DNA of 64,000 bases, from assembly GCA_040216555.1 (NCBI GenBank), contig JAVJOW010000020.1, forward strand, positions 124,001-188,000, written 5' to 3'. Positions 53,590 to 61,617 of the stretch are shown here, piece by piece. Under the pieces are notes generated by a model. The model saw nothing but the letters and a program-made list of their open reading frames with translations, was not told the origin of the DNA and did no database searches. The first letter of the stretch is position 1. Each line of letters opens with the position of its first letter. Source of the DNA: Arenibacter sp040216555 (lineage in GTDB: Bacteria; Bacteroidota; Bacteroidia; Flavobacteriales; Flavobacteriaceae). A program made the position numbers and the translations under genes.

Positions 53590-54189
53590 CTACTGGTTAT
53601 TGTTATTCGCTAGCCGTCTTTTATCTTTCAACGCCCAGAAATAACCTTTTACATCCTCTACCCAGTTATCATACATAAAGATAAGCGTAATTTCCTCAAG
53701 AGTTTCCAATACCCCCAAAACAATCATTGCATAAAACAGCCAATATACCGGTCCAAAGAACAACAGCCATAAAATAAATATGCCTTGGGTAATGGCAGAT
53801 ATTTTGGCCAAATAGGTATGAAAGGCAGTTGCTTTACCATATTTCGCAAACGCAATGGACATTTGAATCAAGTATGGTACAAATGCAATAATTATAAGTA
53901 GAAAGTTTTCCCTAATGAAATTATTCTCAAAAAAGAACAGACCGATCAATCCAATAATAAGGGTTATTTGATCTCCCATAGAATCCAACTGTGATCCCCT
54001 GGCGCTTGTAATTTTCAATCTTCTTGCCAAAAATCCGTCTATGGCATCGGTAGCATAACTTATAAGAAGCATCCAACTAAACCATTCCCGTTCGCCATAC
54101 CAAATTAAAGCAAGTAATAGGGGTACGGCCATAATTCGATAAAACGAAAACCAATCGGCTATATTGAAATTTTTAAAATTATACATCAC
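53590..54189 (-). CDS. CDP-alcohol phosphatidyltransferase family protein
   Basis: The 199-residue membrane enzyme has the family signature, with spacing D-x2-DG-x2-AR-x8-G-x3-D-x3-D, in DAIDGFLARR and GSQLDSMGD (about 48-72). Six hydrophobic spans surround it. It transfers a phosphoalcohol from a CDP-linked lipid. Whether it makes phosphatidylglycerol-phosphate, cardiolipin-type or another lipid is not determined. It lies 14 nt upstream of the metallophosphoesterase gene, making an operon of lipid-related enzymes. Confidence 0.92.
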   Translation of the reverse strand: MMYNFKNFNIADWFSFYRIMAVPLLLALIWYGEREWFSWMLLISYATDAIDGFLARRLKITSARGSQLDSMGDQITLIIGLIGLFFFENNFIRENFLLIIIAFVPYLIQMSIAFAKYGKATAFHTYLAKISAITQGIFILWLLFFGPVYWLFYAMIVLGVLETLEEITLIFMYDNWVEDVKGYFWALKDKRRLANNNNQ

Positions 54190-54237
54190 TATTCTTCTGT
54201 AGTATATATCCTATGATCAGAAACCGTATTGCAACAT

Positions 54238-54747
54238 TTACAACTTTAGCAGAGAGTTCAATTTTTTAATAATTTCACCCACGAACATAGGAGTCTCTTC
54301 CAAATTAGATTCTCCCGTAAAAGCATCCACTCCTTCCATTTTGTAGGAGCCTTCTCCGGAGGTAGTCAGGACAACGGTCTTATCCCTGTAATCCTTGGTT
54401 CTGTCCATAAACGCTTTGACCGCCGAGGGTGGCTTCCAATTCTCCCAGGTATGGATTATCAATAGGGCGTCGTAATTATTAGGATTTACGCCTGCCAATG
54501 CGGAAACATCTATTACCTTGATATATACCGCCTCCGTTTTGTAATAATCCACAATGGCGGCAGTAATCGTATTTTTAAATTCGCTGCCCTGTGTAGCCAC
54601 TAGCAATCTAGAATTTTCCCCGGGAGAATTTACCTCGTACTCCTGGGCATTGTCCATAGCATATTCATTTTGATACCAAAACATAAACACCAAGAAGACA
54701 ACGGCAATCGATAATAATACAAGAAATATCTTTCTAAATTTTTTCAT
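54238..54747 (-). CDS. Membrane-anchored flavodoxin-like protein
   Basis: The 169-residue protein has an N-terminal anchor (about 5-27) and an external flavodoxin-like domain (about 45-165): RLLVATQGSEFKNTITAAIV, YDALLIIHTWENWKPPSAVKAFM, KTVVLTTSGEGSYKMEGVDAFTG. The loop equivalent to the flavin phosphate site (TQGSEFKN) is not canonical, so FMN binding is uncertain. It may act on the periplasmic side. It is the first gene of a minus-strand group leading to the phosphotransferase gene, with a 48-nt gap. Confidence 0.65.
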   Translation of the reverse strand: MKKFRKIFLVLLSIAVVFLVFMFWYQNEYAMDNAQEYEVNSPGENSRLLVATQGSEFKNTITAAIVDYYKTEAVYIKVIDVSALAGVNPNNYDALLIIHTWENWKPPSAVKAFMDRTKDYRDKTVVLTTSGEGSYKMEGVDAFTGESNLEETPMFVGEIIKKLNSLLKL

Positions 54748-55089
54748 AGAATTCCATCATTTAAAATACCGCCCTTAAGAAGGAAAAGTAAAGTAGCACA
54801 GATCTTTATCCTTCTTGTATAGTTTTGTGCGCAATCTTTTTAATTCCTGCTAAGGATTATAAAGCTATACCTTAACTGTAGACCGCCCTATGACCATTGT
54901 CAGTTAAACAAGTAACCCTTAATAATAGCTAGATTCAGTTCAGGGAACCAAACAGATGAAGTGTTGTGGAGAAAGAATACCAATATCTAAAAACTTAAAG
55001 GTCAATGTCCTACATGATAATTATCATTTGATTACTATTACATTGTGACTTTATTTATAGGACAACTATTATTCAATAAACTTATGACT
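54748..55089. other. Divergent intergenic region upstream of the OmpA gene
   Basis: No gene is supported in this 342-bp stretch. A TAGTTTTG motif at 54820-54827 could be a promoter on the plus strand, but would leave a leader of about 260 nt. Nothing else is recognisable. Confidence 0.4.
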
Positions 55090-55956
55090 ATGAAAACACT
55101 ATTTCTTTATGTATTGGCACTAACACTTTTTACTTCCTGTGTAAGCCAAAAAAAATATACCGCTATGCAAGACCGGGCAGCAAATTGTGAAAATGAATTA
55201 AATACCAGCAAGAACCAAATTAATTTACTGGAAGCCGGATTGGCCAATGAGAAAAACAGAGCCAAATCCTTGGAGCAACAAATGGAATACTTTAAAAGCA
55301 CCAATACGGACCTTTTGGCTCGACTTTCAGATCTATCCGTAGTGAGTAAATCCGGAGCGGAAAGCATAAAAAAATCTTTGGAAGCCCTAAACGAGCAGAA
55401 TAAATATATAAAAGACCTTACCAGTAACATGCAGCGAAAAGACTCCATTAATCTGGTATTGGTCATGAACTTAAAAAGGTCCTTGGACAATTTTGAGGAT
55501 GAGGATATAAATATTGAGGTGAAAAAAGGAGTGGTCTATGTCTCTATCTCGGACAAAATACTTTTCCGTTCTGGAAGTTATAACATAAGTAACAGGGCAG
55601 AAGAAGTTATTGGTAAAATAGCCAAGATTATAAATGACCATAAGGAACTGGATATTTTGGTGGAAGGGCACACAGACAATGTTCCCATTTCTACAGACTG
55701 CATGACAGATAACTGGGACTTAAGTGTAAAAAGAGCGACCTCCATTGTACGATTAATGCAAACTAAATTTGGGGTACAACCCTTAAGGATGACCGCTGGG
55801 GGAAGATCTGAATACCTTCCCAAGACTACCAATGCAACCACTGAAGGCAGAGCAATTAACCGTAGAACGGAAATTATCATTTTACCCAAACTAGATCAAT
55901 TCTTTGAACTACTAGAACCCCCAACCACGAATGTAGAGGGACAGGGAAAAGGATAA
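55090..55956 (+). CDS. OmpA family peptidoglycan-binding lipoprotein
   Basis: From ATG 55090 (55084 is an alternative) the 288-residue protein has a lipoprotein signal (LALTLFTSCVSQ). A long coiled coil (about 30-120) separates it from an OmpA-like domain (about 150-270) with EGHTDNVPISTD and NWDLSVKRATSIVRLM plus GRSEYLPKTTNATTEGRAINRRTEIII. The Asp and Arg that bind diaminopimelate are present (TDNV; NRRTE). It anchors the outer membrane to the cell wall. It is followed by a hairpin at 55966-55994. Confidence 0.92.
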   Translation: MKTLFLYVLALTLFTSCVSQKKYTAMQDRAANCENELNTSKNQINLLEAGLANEKNRAKSLEQQMEYFKSTNTDLLARLSDLSVVSKSGAESIKKSLEALNEQNKYIKDLTSNMQRKDSINLVLVMNLKRSLDNFEDEDINIEVKKGVVYVSISDKILFRSGSYNISNRAEEVIGKIAKIINDHKELDILVEGHTDNVPISTDCMTDNWDLSVKRATSIVRLMQTKFGVQPLRMTAGGRSEYLPKTTNATTEGRAINRRTEIIILPKLDQFFELLEPPTTNVEGQGKG

Positions 55957-55965
55957 AGAACTTAG

Positions 55966-55994
55966 AAAGGAAACTTAGTAATCCTGTTTCCTTT
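55966..55994 (+). terminator. Terminator candidate after the OmpA gene
   Basis: AAAGGAAAC and GTTTCCTTT form a 9-bp stem with an 11-nt loop, 9 nt after the stop; the following ATTAAAAAA has few T. Confidence 0.45.
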
Positions 55995-56129
55995 ATTAAA
56001 AAACAAGAAAAAAAACACCCAACTGATCTATGTCATTTCGTATCCAATATGATAACCATATATTAGTTTCAGTAAAAAAGCAATCGTTCTTTGAAAGAAA
56101 TAAAAGTAAAGTTTCTAAGCAGTAATGCC

Positions 56130-56300
56130 TTAGCGACCATAAACCGGTGCACAAGTAATTACTTGAGCCTTATTACCCTACCCCCTTGCACAGCCGTTAC
56201 AATTATAGCTTGCTGCTCGGGACTCGGATAAGTGCAAAAGTGCTGCCCAAGCCCGGATATTAAGGATTGGGATATTTAGATATCCCAATCCTTTTTTTTT
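56130..56300 (+). ncRNA. Possible structured RNA ending in a strong terminator
   Basis: The stretch from about 56140 to 56260 is much richer in G and C than the flanking spacer and codes for nothing. It contains local pairing (CAAGTAA/TTACTTG, TTGCAC/GTGCAA) and runs into a perfect 14-bp hairpin (AAGGATTGGGATAT, loop TTAG, complement; 56262-56293) followed by eight or more T. The OmpA gene has its own weak terminator upstream, so a separate transcript is plausible. It lacks the SRP, tmRNA and RNase P cores. The 5' end is a guess. Confidence 0.45.
56262..56300 (+). terminator. Strong intrinsic terminator
   Basis: The 14-bp stem AAGGATTGGGATAT/ATATCCCAATCCTT with a 4-nt loop is followed by a run of T. 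No gene lies directly before it, which is why an RNA is proposed. Confidence 0.9.
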
Positions 56301-56459
56301 GTAAAGTCCTCCTAGAATTACAAGTCAACTTTGGCTGATCTTTAGGACAGACTTATTTAAATGTACAGATTTAAATAATAGATCATTAATCACTATATTA
56401 GAAACAGGAGACTTTAGTTGACTGTTTTTATTTTTTAAAAACCCAATAAATATCATAAT

Positions 56460-56852
56460 ATGGAGTACTATTTTAACAAAACAATTGGTAATATACCCTT
56501 TGACCAGGCCATTGAAAAAACTAAATTGGCACTGCAGGAAGAGGGCTTTGGGGTACTAACGGAAATAGACATGAAGGCTACCTTAAAAAAGAAATTAGAT
56601 GTAGATTTCTATAATTACATGGTTTTGGGTGCCTGCAACGCTCCCTTTGCGCATAAAGCCTTACAGGCCGAAGATAAAATCGGGACCATGTTGCCCTGTA
56701 ATGTAATTGTTATGGAAAAAGAACCTGGGCTTGTGGAAATTGCAGCGGTAAACCCCATGGCCTCCATGCAGGCGGTCATTAACTTGGATTTAATGAACAT
56801 TGCGGATGAAGTGGGCGAGAAACTAAAAAGGGTGGTAGAAAAGATCCACTAA
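56460..56852 (+). CDS. DUF302 domain protein
   Basis: The 130-residue protein fits the DUF302 family: an N-terminal FNKTIGNIPFDQAIEKTKLALQEEGFGVLTEIDM, then the conserved LGACNAPFAHKALQAEDKIG (about 56-75) and LPCNVIVMEKEPG (about 78-90). The Cys-Asn-Pro-like motif reads CNAP here. DUF302 proteins are small and of unknown function, often near heavy-metal or redox genes. It converges with the DinB-like gene, whose stop lies 4 nt beyond its own. Confidence 0.88.
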   Translation: MEYYFNKTIGNIPFDQAIEKTKLALQEEGFGVLTEIDMKATLKKKLDVDFYNYMVLGACNAPFAHKALQAEDKIGTMLPCNVIVMEKEPGLVEIAAVNPMASMQAVINLDLMNIADEVGEKLKRVVEKIH

Positions 56853-56855
56853 TCA

Positions 56856-57311
56856 CTAAGAACCATATTTTTTAATGATGACCAGTTGGCCAGAATGGTG
56901 AATGGTGTGCGATACAATTCTTCCAAAGGCCTCCGCCTTGGTCTTGGTCCCAAATTCTTTGGTGGTAATTGTGGCTTCCCAATCTTCCTCTTGTTGTTTT
57001 TCCAATACCGATTTAAGCATTTGGAAAGAATATTCCACATATTCCAATAAGTCGGTAAGATTGGTCCACTCTCCCGTATCCTTTTGCGCAATGACCGTTT
57101 TTGCAGTTACCTTTACTTCCTGTGCTCCAAATACGTTCTTTGCAAAAAGCAATTCCACATCCCCAATATGCCTAATAAGAAAACCAATACTGTTAGGGGC
57201 TGGCAACAATCTTTTGCTTAAATCCTCCTGGGTTATATTGGACAATTGGTTGGAAAACCGGGTCCTAGCCTCTTCCCATAATTCAATAAATAGTTGTGTC
57301 TTTGATTTCAT
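56856..57311 (-). CDS. DinB-like damage-inducible family protein
   Basis: The 151-residue protein has the four-helix DinB/YfiT fold with metal-binding histidines in FLIRHIGDVELL (about 46-57) and VSHTIHHSGQLVI (about 134-146). The His pattern fits proteins such as DinB and thiol transferases that bind nickel or zinc. The substrate is unknown. It is not the polymerase dinB. It may share an operon with the micro-ORF at 57395 and the DUF2267 gene. Confidence 0.87.
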   Translation of the reverse strand: MKSKTQLFIELWEEARTRFSNQLSNITQEDLSKRLLPAPNSIGFLIRHIGDVELLFAKNVFGAQEVKVTAKTVIAQKDTGEWTNLTDLLEYVEYSFQMLKSVLEKQQEEDWEATITTKEFGTKTKAEAFGRIVSHTIHHSGQLVIIKKYGS

Positions 57312-57394
57312 GCAAAGTCAATTATAGATAAAAAGTTGCGGACATGATGCAGAATATTCCGAGCTAGAAATAAACAATTTGCATCCAATAATTT

Positions 57395-57478
57395 TCAAAC
57401 TCTTCTGGAATATTTTAGTAATAATAAGGATATTATAGAAACAAGGGCATAAGCAATAAGTGCTAAAAATAAGGTCAT
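57395..57478 (-). CDS. Candidate micro-ORF: 27-aa single-span peptide
   Basis: An ATG at 57478 on the minus strand opens 27 codons to TGA 57395. The peptide MTLFLALIAYALVSIISLLL ends with Lys-Tyr-Ser and an Arg-Arg-Val tail, a simple transmembrane helix with a basic end. It starts 11 nt after the stop of the DUF2267 gene, a spacing typical of operon members. Composition alone would be weak; the position adds support. Confidence 0.4.
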   Translation of the reverse strand: MTLFLALIAYALVSIISLLLLKYSRRV

Positions 57479-57489
57479 GGTATTGGTAT

Positions 57490-57942
57490 TTAGAATGTTA
57501 AATTATTAAAGATCATCCCCTTTAGATTTTTTGGAAGGCTATCCCTGATATCGGACATTTCTCCCTGGGAAACGTATTTTCTTAAATAAAGAAATGTGGT
57601 ATTTACATACTCTTCGGCTACTTCATAACTGTAATCAAAATCGTTTATTGCTGCAGGCCCATCGAACTGTCTAACCAAATCCAAAAACTCGGTCATATTT
57701 TTAATTTTGGGCTTCACCTTTTTTACGGACCATCCGTTAACGTAAACAGCCTTCAGAAACATGGGCATCTGGGCAATAAATTGCAAGGATTCCTCCACCG
57801 GAATAATTTCCCTCAATGCATGAAGTACGGAGGTCAAAATTCGACCGGCTTTGTCGGTCTCCTTCCCCATATCCATTTGCTTAGTGTAATCCTTTAGAAA
57901 GGTATGCCCCTCCGTAGCGTACTGATTGAAATTTAGTGCCAT
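57490..57942 (-). CDS. DUF2267 family protein
   Basis: ATG 57942 gives 150 residues (an upstream Met adds nine). The sequence MALNFNQYATEGHTFL and the central LQFIAQMPMFLKAVYVNGW (about 56-74) are hallmarks of DUF2267. The protein is mostly helical with no signal peptide or spans. Its function is unknown. It may share an operon with the small peptide and the DinB-like gene. Confidence 0.86.
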   Translation of the reverse strand: MALNFNQYATEGHTFLKDYTKQMDMGKETDKAGRILTSVLHALREIIPVEESLQFIAQMPMFLKAVYVNGWSVKKVKPKIKNMTEFLDLVRQFDGPAAINDFDYSYEVAEEYVNTTFLYLRKYVSQGEMSDIRDSLPKNLKGMIFNNLTF

Positions 57943-58132
57943 AATTTCCTGTTTTTGGGATATAAACAAAAATGGTCATATCCTTTCAATTGTAAAATGA
58001 CCTGGGTCATTTGTATTGTAATGGTGGCTTAAATTAATTTGAATTTGTGCAAAAGTGTCTTCCTGATGGCCTTGGGTTCTCCTTCTGCTTTAAAATAAGG
58101 AGAATGGATGCATAAAAACCCATATCCCCGCC

Positions 58133-58831
58133 TTAAGCGATATTTAGCGCTATATCTATCATATCCTTAAAAGTAGTTTCCCTTTCTATGGAATTGGATT
58201 TTTGGCCAGTGACCAAAGAATCCGAAATCGTTAATATGGTTAGGGCCTTAACATTAAACTTGGCAGCTATGGTATATAAACCGGCCGCCTCCATTTCTAC
58301 ACAAAGCACCCCGAATTTAGCCCACAATTTGTAAGATTCAGAATCATCCTCATAAAATTCATCCGAAGAAAGTACATTTCCGGCCTTAATTGCAATTCCC
58401 TTGTCCTTGGCGTAAAGAGCAGCTTTCAAAAGTAGGTCGAAATCAGCCGTTGGCGCATAGTCGGCATTTATAAATCTGGAATTATTGATCCCCGAGGTGG
58501 TGGAAGCAGCCATTGCCAAAACAATATCGCGTATTTTCACCTCTTTTTGATAAGAGCCGGCGGTACCCACACGAATTAGATTTTTCACCCCATAATCCTT
58601 GATCAGTTCATTATAGTAAATTAGTGCCGAAGGTATGCCCATGCCACTTCCTTGAACCGATATGCGTTTGCCCTTAAAGGTGCCGGTATATCCCAACATA
58701 CCACGAACCTGGTTATAGCAGATGGGATTTTCAAGAAAGGTATTCGCTATCCATTTGGCCCGCAAAGGATCCCCGGGCATCAGTACGGTTTCTGCAATTT
58801 CACCTGGCTTGGCCTCAATATGTGTGCTCAT
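58133..58831 (-). CDS. deoD: Purine nucleoside phosphorylase, DeoD type
   Basis: The 232-residue hexameric enzyme cleaves purine nucleosides with phosphate to release base and ribose or deoxyribose phosphate. The start MSTHIEAKPGEIAETVLMPGDP is typical, as are GIPSALIYYNELI (about 66), RVGTAGSYQ (about 87-95), CVEMEAAGLYTIA (about 177-189) and ILTISDSLVTG (about 199). It is encoded next to deoC (50 nt apart), forming a deoxynucleoside breakdown pair. Confidence 0.97.
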   Translation of the reverse strand: MSTHIEAKPGEIAETVLMPGDPLRAKWIANTFLENPICYNQVRGMLGYTGTFKGKRISVQGSGMGIPSALIYYNELIKDYGVKNLIRVGTAGSYQKEVKIRDIVLAMAASTTSGINNSRFINADYAPTADFDLLLKAALYAKDKGIAIKAGNVLSSDEFYEDDSESYKLWAKFGVLCVEMEAAGLYTIAAKFNVKALTILTISDSLVTGQKSNSIERETTFKDMIDIALNIA

Positions 58832-58881
58832 ATATCATTGAATTTTTTTTTCAATTCCATAGTACCTCTAAACGTAAACCT

Positions 58882-59529
58882 TTAATTTTGGTTGGAGACT
58901 ATGGCAACCCCGGAGGATGTACCTATCCTAGCCACCCCTAAATCAATATATTTTTGGGCGGTAACCGCATCCTTAATTCCTCCTGATGCCTTTATCTTTA
59001 TTTTGTTACCAACAGCTTTCTTCATCAAAACTACATCTTCAAAAGATGCCCCTCTGGGACCGAATCCTGTTGAAGTTTTTACAAAATCTGCTTTAGCATT
59101 TACCGCTAGTTTGCATGCTGTAATTATTTCTTCATCGGTTAAATAACAGGTTTCCAAAATAACCTTAAGCACTTTTTTGCCTACAACTTCCTTTACTTGC
59201 CTTATTTCCTCTTGGACAGCTAAATAATCTCCAGATCTTAACCACCCAATATTTAATACCATATCCAATTCATTGGCCCCATGCTCCATATAATCCATGG
59301 CTTCATACACCTTTGCCCTGGTGGACATGCTCCCTAAAGGAAATCCCACGACCGAGACCAACCTTACCTTCGAATCCTTAAGTAGATCCTTTGCAAGGGA
59401 TATATGACATCCGTTGATACACACCCCATAGAAATTATAGTTCAAAGCCTCTGTACAAAGTTGTTCAATATCCTTCTCTGTTGCCGTGGGCTTTAATAAG
59501 GTGTGATCAATAAAATTTTCAAAGTGCAT
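58882..59529 (-). CDS. deoC: Deoxyribose-phosphate aldolase
   Basis: The 215-residue TIM-barrel enzyme splits 2-deoxyribose 5-phosphate into acetaldehyde and glyceraldehyde 3-phosphate. The Schiff-base lysine is Lys151 in ADFVKTSTGFG. LLKPTATEKDIEQLC (about 11-25) and VSVVGFPLGSMST (about 58-70) are standard. It lies upstream of deoD on the same strand, and its gene product uses the deoxyribose released by that enzyme after isomerisation. Confidence 0.97.
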   Translation of the reverse strand: MHFENFIDHTLLKPTATEKDIEQLCTEALNYNFYGVCINGCHISLAKDLLKDSKVRLVSVVGFPLGSMSTRAKVYEAMDYMEHGANELDMVLNIGWLRSGDYLAVQEEIRQVKEVVGKKVLKVILETCYLTDEEIITACKLAVNAKADFVKTSTGFGPRGASFEDVVLMKKAVGNKIKIKASGGIKDAVTAQKYIDLGVARIGTSSGVAIVSNQN

Positions 59530-59682
59530 TTGTCAAATTAAAACCCGTTGGTAATTAAATGTTTCAAAAGCGAACACATTTTACCAAAAGTAAACTTCTT
59601 AAATATGCTATTTTATGACAACGATCATCAAAACAATAGTTGGGCAGAACTCTCCAACTACAGAAATATTCACAAACTACTA

Positions 59683-59690
59683 TTAAACTA
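59683..59690. repeat. Target site duplication of the MITE, left copy
   Basis: TTAAACTA directly precedes the element and recurs right after it at 59882-59889. Confidence 0.75.
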
Positions 59691-59881
59691 ACGTGAGTTC
59701 GATATGTATTTTATTTAAAATCAGTTGTTTATACGACATCTGTCCGGTCGAGCGGAGTCGAGACTTCATTGTAAATACATTACAGTAAAATAACCTCTCG
59801 ACTCCGCTCGAGGGGACCGTAGCATTTATTATAACTTACATTAAATCAATGTGTTGATAATATTTTTATGTCGAACTCACG
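59691..59881. mobile_element. 191-bp MITE-like element
   Basis: The element has terminal inverted repeats (ACGTGAGTTCGA at the left, TCGAACTCACG at the right; 13 of 14 match with the inner bases) and is flanked by an 8-bp direct repeat TTAAACTA. Inside, a second inverted repeat about 22 bp long (59742-59763 against 59796-59817, two mismatches) is built on TCGAGCGGAGTCGAG, a sequence type frequent in flavobacterial intergenic repeats. No coding frame exists. The remaining spacer (59530-59682 and 59890-60015) shows nothing else. It is probably mobilised by an unseen transposase. Confidence 0.85.
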
Positions 59882-59889
59882 TTAAACTA
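59882..59889. repeat. Target site duplication of the MITE, right copy
   Basis: TTAAACTA follows the last element base. Confidence 0.75.
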
Positions 59890-60015
59890 CTGTTATTGTT
59901 TAAAATTTACAGAAGGGTATTACAAATAAAATAAGTTTATCGGAAGCATTGAGAGGTGCGGCGGATAAAACAGAACCATTAAAAATATGCCTATAAAAAC
60001 TGGATGAGGACTAAA

Positions 60016-60285
60016 TTAGGCAAAGGCGGTCTCAATACTACCATCGCCTTGAAAATTAGGACTTAATGTAGAAAGAAACCTAAAATGTCGTATTGGATAT
60101 CCAATCCTCCAAAGTTCTTGCTTTACTTGTTCCAAAGCTATTGGACTATAGTAAAGGAAAATGAGCCTTCCTGTGTCAACCTCAAGATCTATTACCCTAA
60201 TATCCATAATACGGCTAAGGTTCCGAAGAATCATCACCTTGTCGTTATTAGAGATTAGGTTACTAATTTTTGCAATAGCTTTCAT
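60016..60285 (-). CDS. Small HMA-fold-like protein without metal cysteines
   Basis: The 89-residue protein has the beta-alpha-beta-beta-alpha-beta rhythm of heavy-metal-associated domains (IRVIDLEVDTGRLIFLYYSP, then ALEQVKQELWRIGYPIRHF), but it lacks the Cys-x-x-Cys pair. It may therefore bind something else or serve a structural or regulatory role. The family is not recognised with certainty. It stands alone next to the MITE. The tail with GDGSIETAFA is polar. Confidence 0.5.
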   Translation of the reverse strand: MKAIAKISNLISNNDKVMILRNLSRIMDIRVIDLEVDTGRLIFLYYSPIALEQVKQELWRIGYPIRHFRFLSTLSPNFQGDGSIETAFA

Positions 60286-60553
60286 ATAGTTTTATATAGT
60301 TTTATATTTTAAAGATTCCAATATATACTAAAATACAACTGTAAATTGTCCTTCCAAATGATACAGATCAGTTAACATTTATTTTATGATTAATATGGGC
60401 TTTGATTTAAATAAGAACTAGCCAAAGAAGCATTTTATCATCATTAATATGTGCATCCAAAGTACCCAAAAGCCAGTTGTGCTATAGCTTATGACCAATA
60501 TCATATTTATTATGGGCAATAGCGTTTAGATTTAACCTTTAAATAAAGCTACT

Positions 60554-61396
60554 ATGAAGACAATACTTTACGCCTCCGATCGCACTGAACACTCCGCTGA
60601 GGCCTTGAAATACGCTTATCATTTAAGCCTCCAGTTAAAGGCTAAGCTGATGGTCCTCTATGTTCATGAAATAGATCCTATTAGGGTTTCCGTTTCTCGA
60701 CCAGCGGCGCAAATTGAATACCACGTAATTAAGGAGCAGACCGAAATTTTGACCAAATACTGTGAAAAGCATTTGGGCGTTGCCGTAGATGATAAAAAGT
60801 TACAGGTGGCAGTAGTCCATAACGATTCGGTTTCCGATGCTATTTTGGAAAAATCCAAGGATTTTAAAACCGATTTGATTATCATAGGGAGAAAGGACAA
60901 GCATACGGATCGTGGTCTATTTGTGGGCAATATTGGCAAGGGGCTTCAGGAAAAAGTTCCATGTCCCCTACTAATTATACCAAATAAGGTTGCGGCCAAA
61001 TCTATAAAAACTATTTTGTATGCTACGGATTTTGAGGAAGCGGATATTTCGGCGCTTAAGAAATTGGTCCCACTGGCAAAGGCACTTGGCGCTAAAATAC
61101 AGGTAGCCCATATATCCACTGAAAAAGAATATGCAGGAAAAGAGCAGATGGAGTGGTTTAAGGATATGCTTCGGCAAGAGATTGACGACGCTTCCATAGA
61201 CTTCACCTTGATTTTCTCTGATGAGATACAGGATAAACTTAAAGCCCATGCCAAGACCATTGGGGCCGACTTATTGGTACTCTTGGAGCGGGAGGAAAAG
61301 GGCTTTTTTCAAAAGATATTCCATATAAGCCTGGTGGCAAAAATGGAGGAACATATCGGCATCCCCTTACTGAGTTATAACGAGCTTAATTTATAG
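60554..61396 (+). CDS. Universal stress protein, two Usp domains
   Basis: The 280-residue protein has two complete Usp domains: KTILYASDRTEHSAEALKYA with DLIIIGRKDKHTDRG and GNIGKGLQEKVPCPLLIIP (about 1-145), then KTILYATDFEEADISALKKL and DLLVLLEREEKGF (about 150-280). The first has a Gly-rich nucleotide loop; the second lacks an obvious one. It is one of three long Usp proteins in the window, at 3211, 39208 and here. It is monocistronic and may aid survival under energy or metal stress. Confidence 0.93.
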   Translation: MKTILYASDRTEHSAEALKYAYHLSLQLKAKLMVLYVHEIDPIRVSVSRPAAQIEYHVIKEQTEILTKYCEKHLGVAVDDKKLQVAVVHNDSVSDAILEKSKDFKTDLIIIGRKDKHTDRGLFVGNIGKGLQEKVPCPLLIIPNKVAAKSIKTILYATDFEEADISALKKLVPLAKALGAKIQVAHISTEKEYAGKEQMEWFKDMLRQEIDDASIDFTLIFSDEIQDKLKAHAKTIGADLLVLLEREEKGFFQKIFHISLVAKMEEHIGIPLLSYNELNL

Positions 61397-61617
61397 TTTT
61401 TGCAAAAAAAGGTCTACTACATAAACATATTAACTCTCATGTGGTTGCCCAGGGATATGAAATAGGCACTACTTTCACTTGGCTTCCCTCCCCCCTACTT
61501 TTTACAAAAAAATAGGTGTTTATGGAATATATTTTACGTCCGGGTTTAAGAAAATAATAACGCTTCCTTTTTTCTTTTCTGCCCATATAATTATAATTTC
61601 ACCTAAAACTAAACATC

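Noticed and set aside
56130..56300. Identification of the intergenic RNA as SRP RNA, tmRNA or RNase P RNA
   Set aside because: The SRP core (GGAA loop with AGCAG), the tRNA-like end of tmRNA and the RNase P consensus are all absent.
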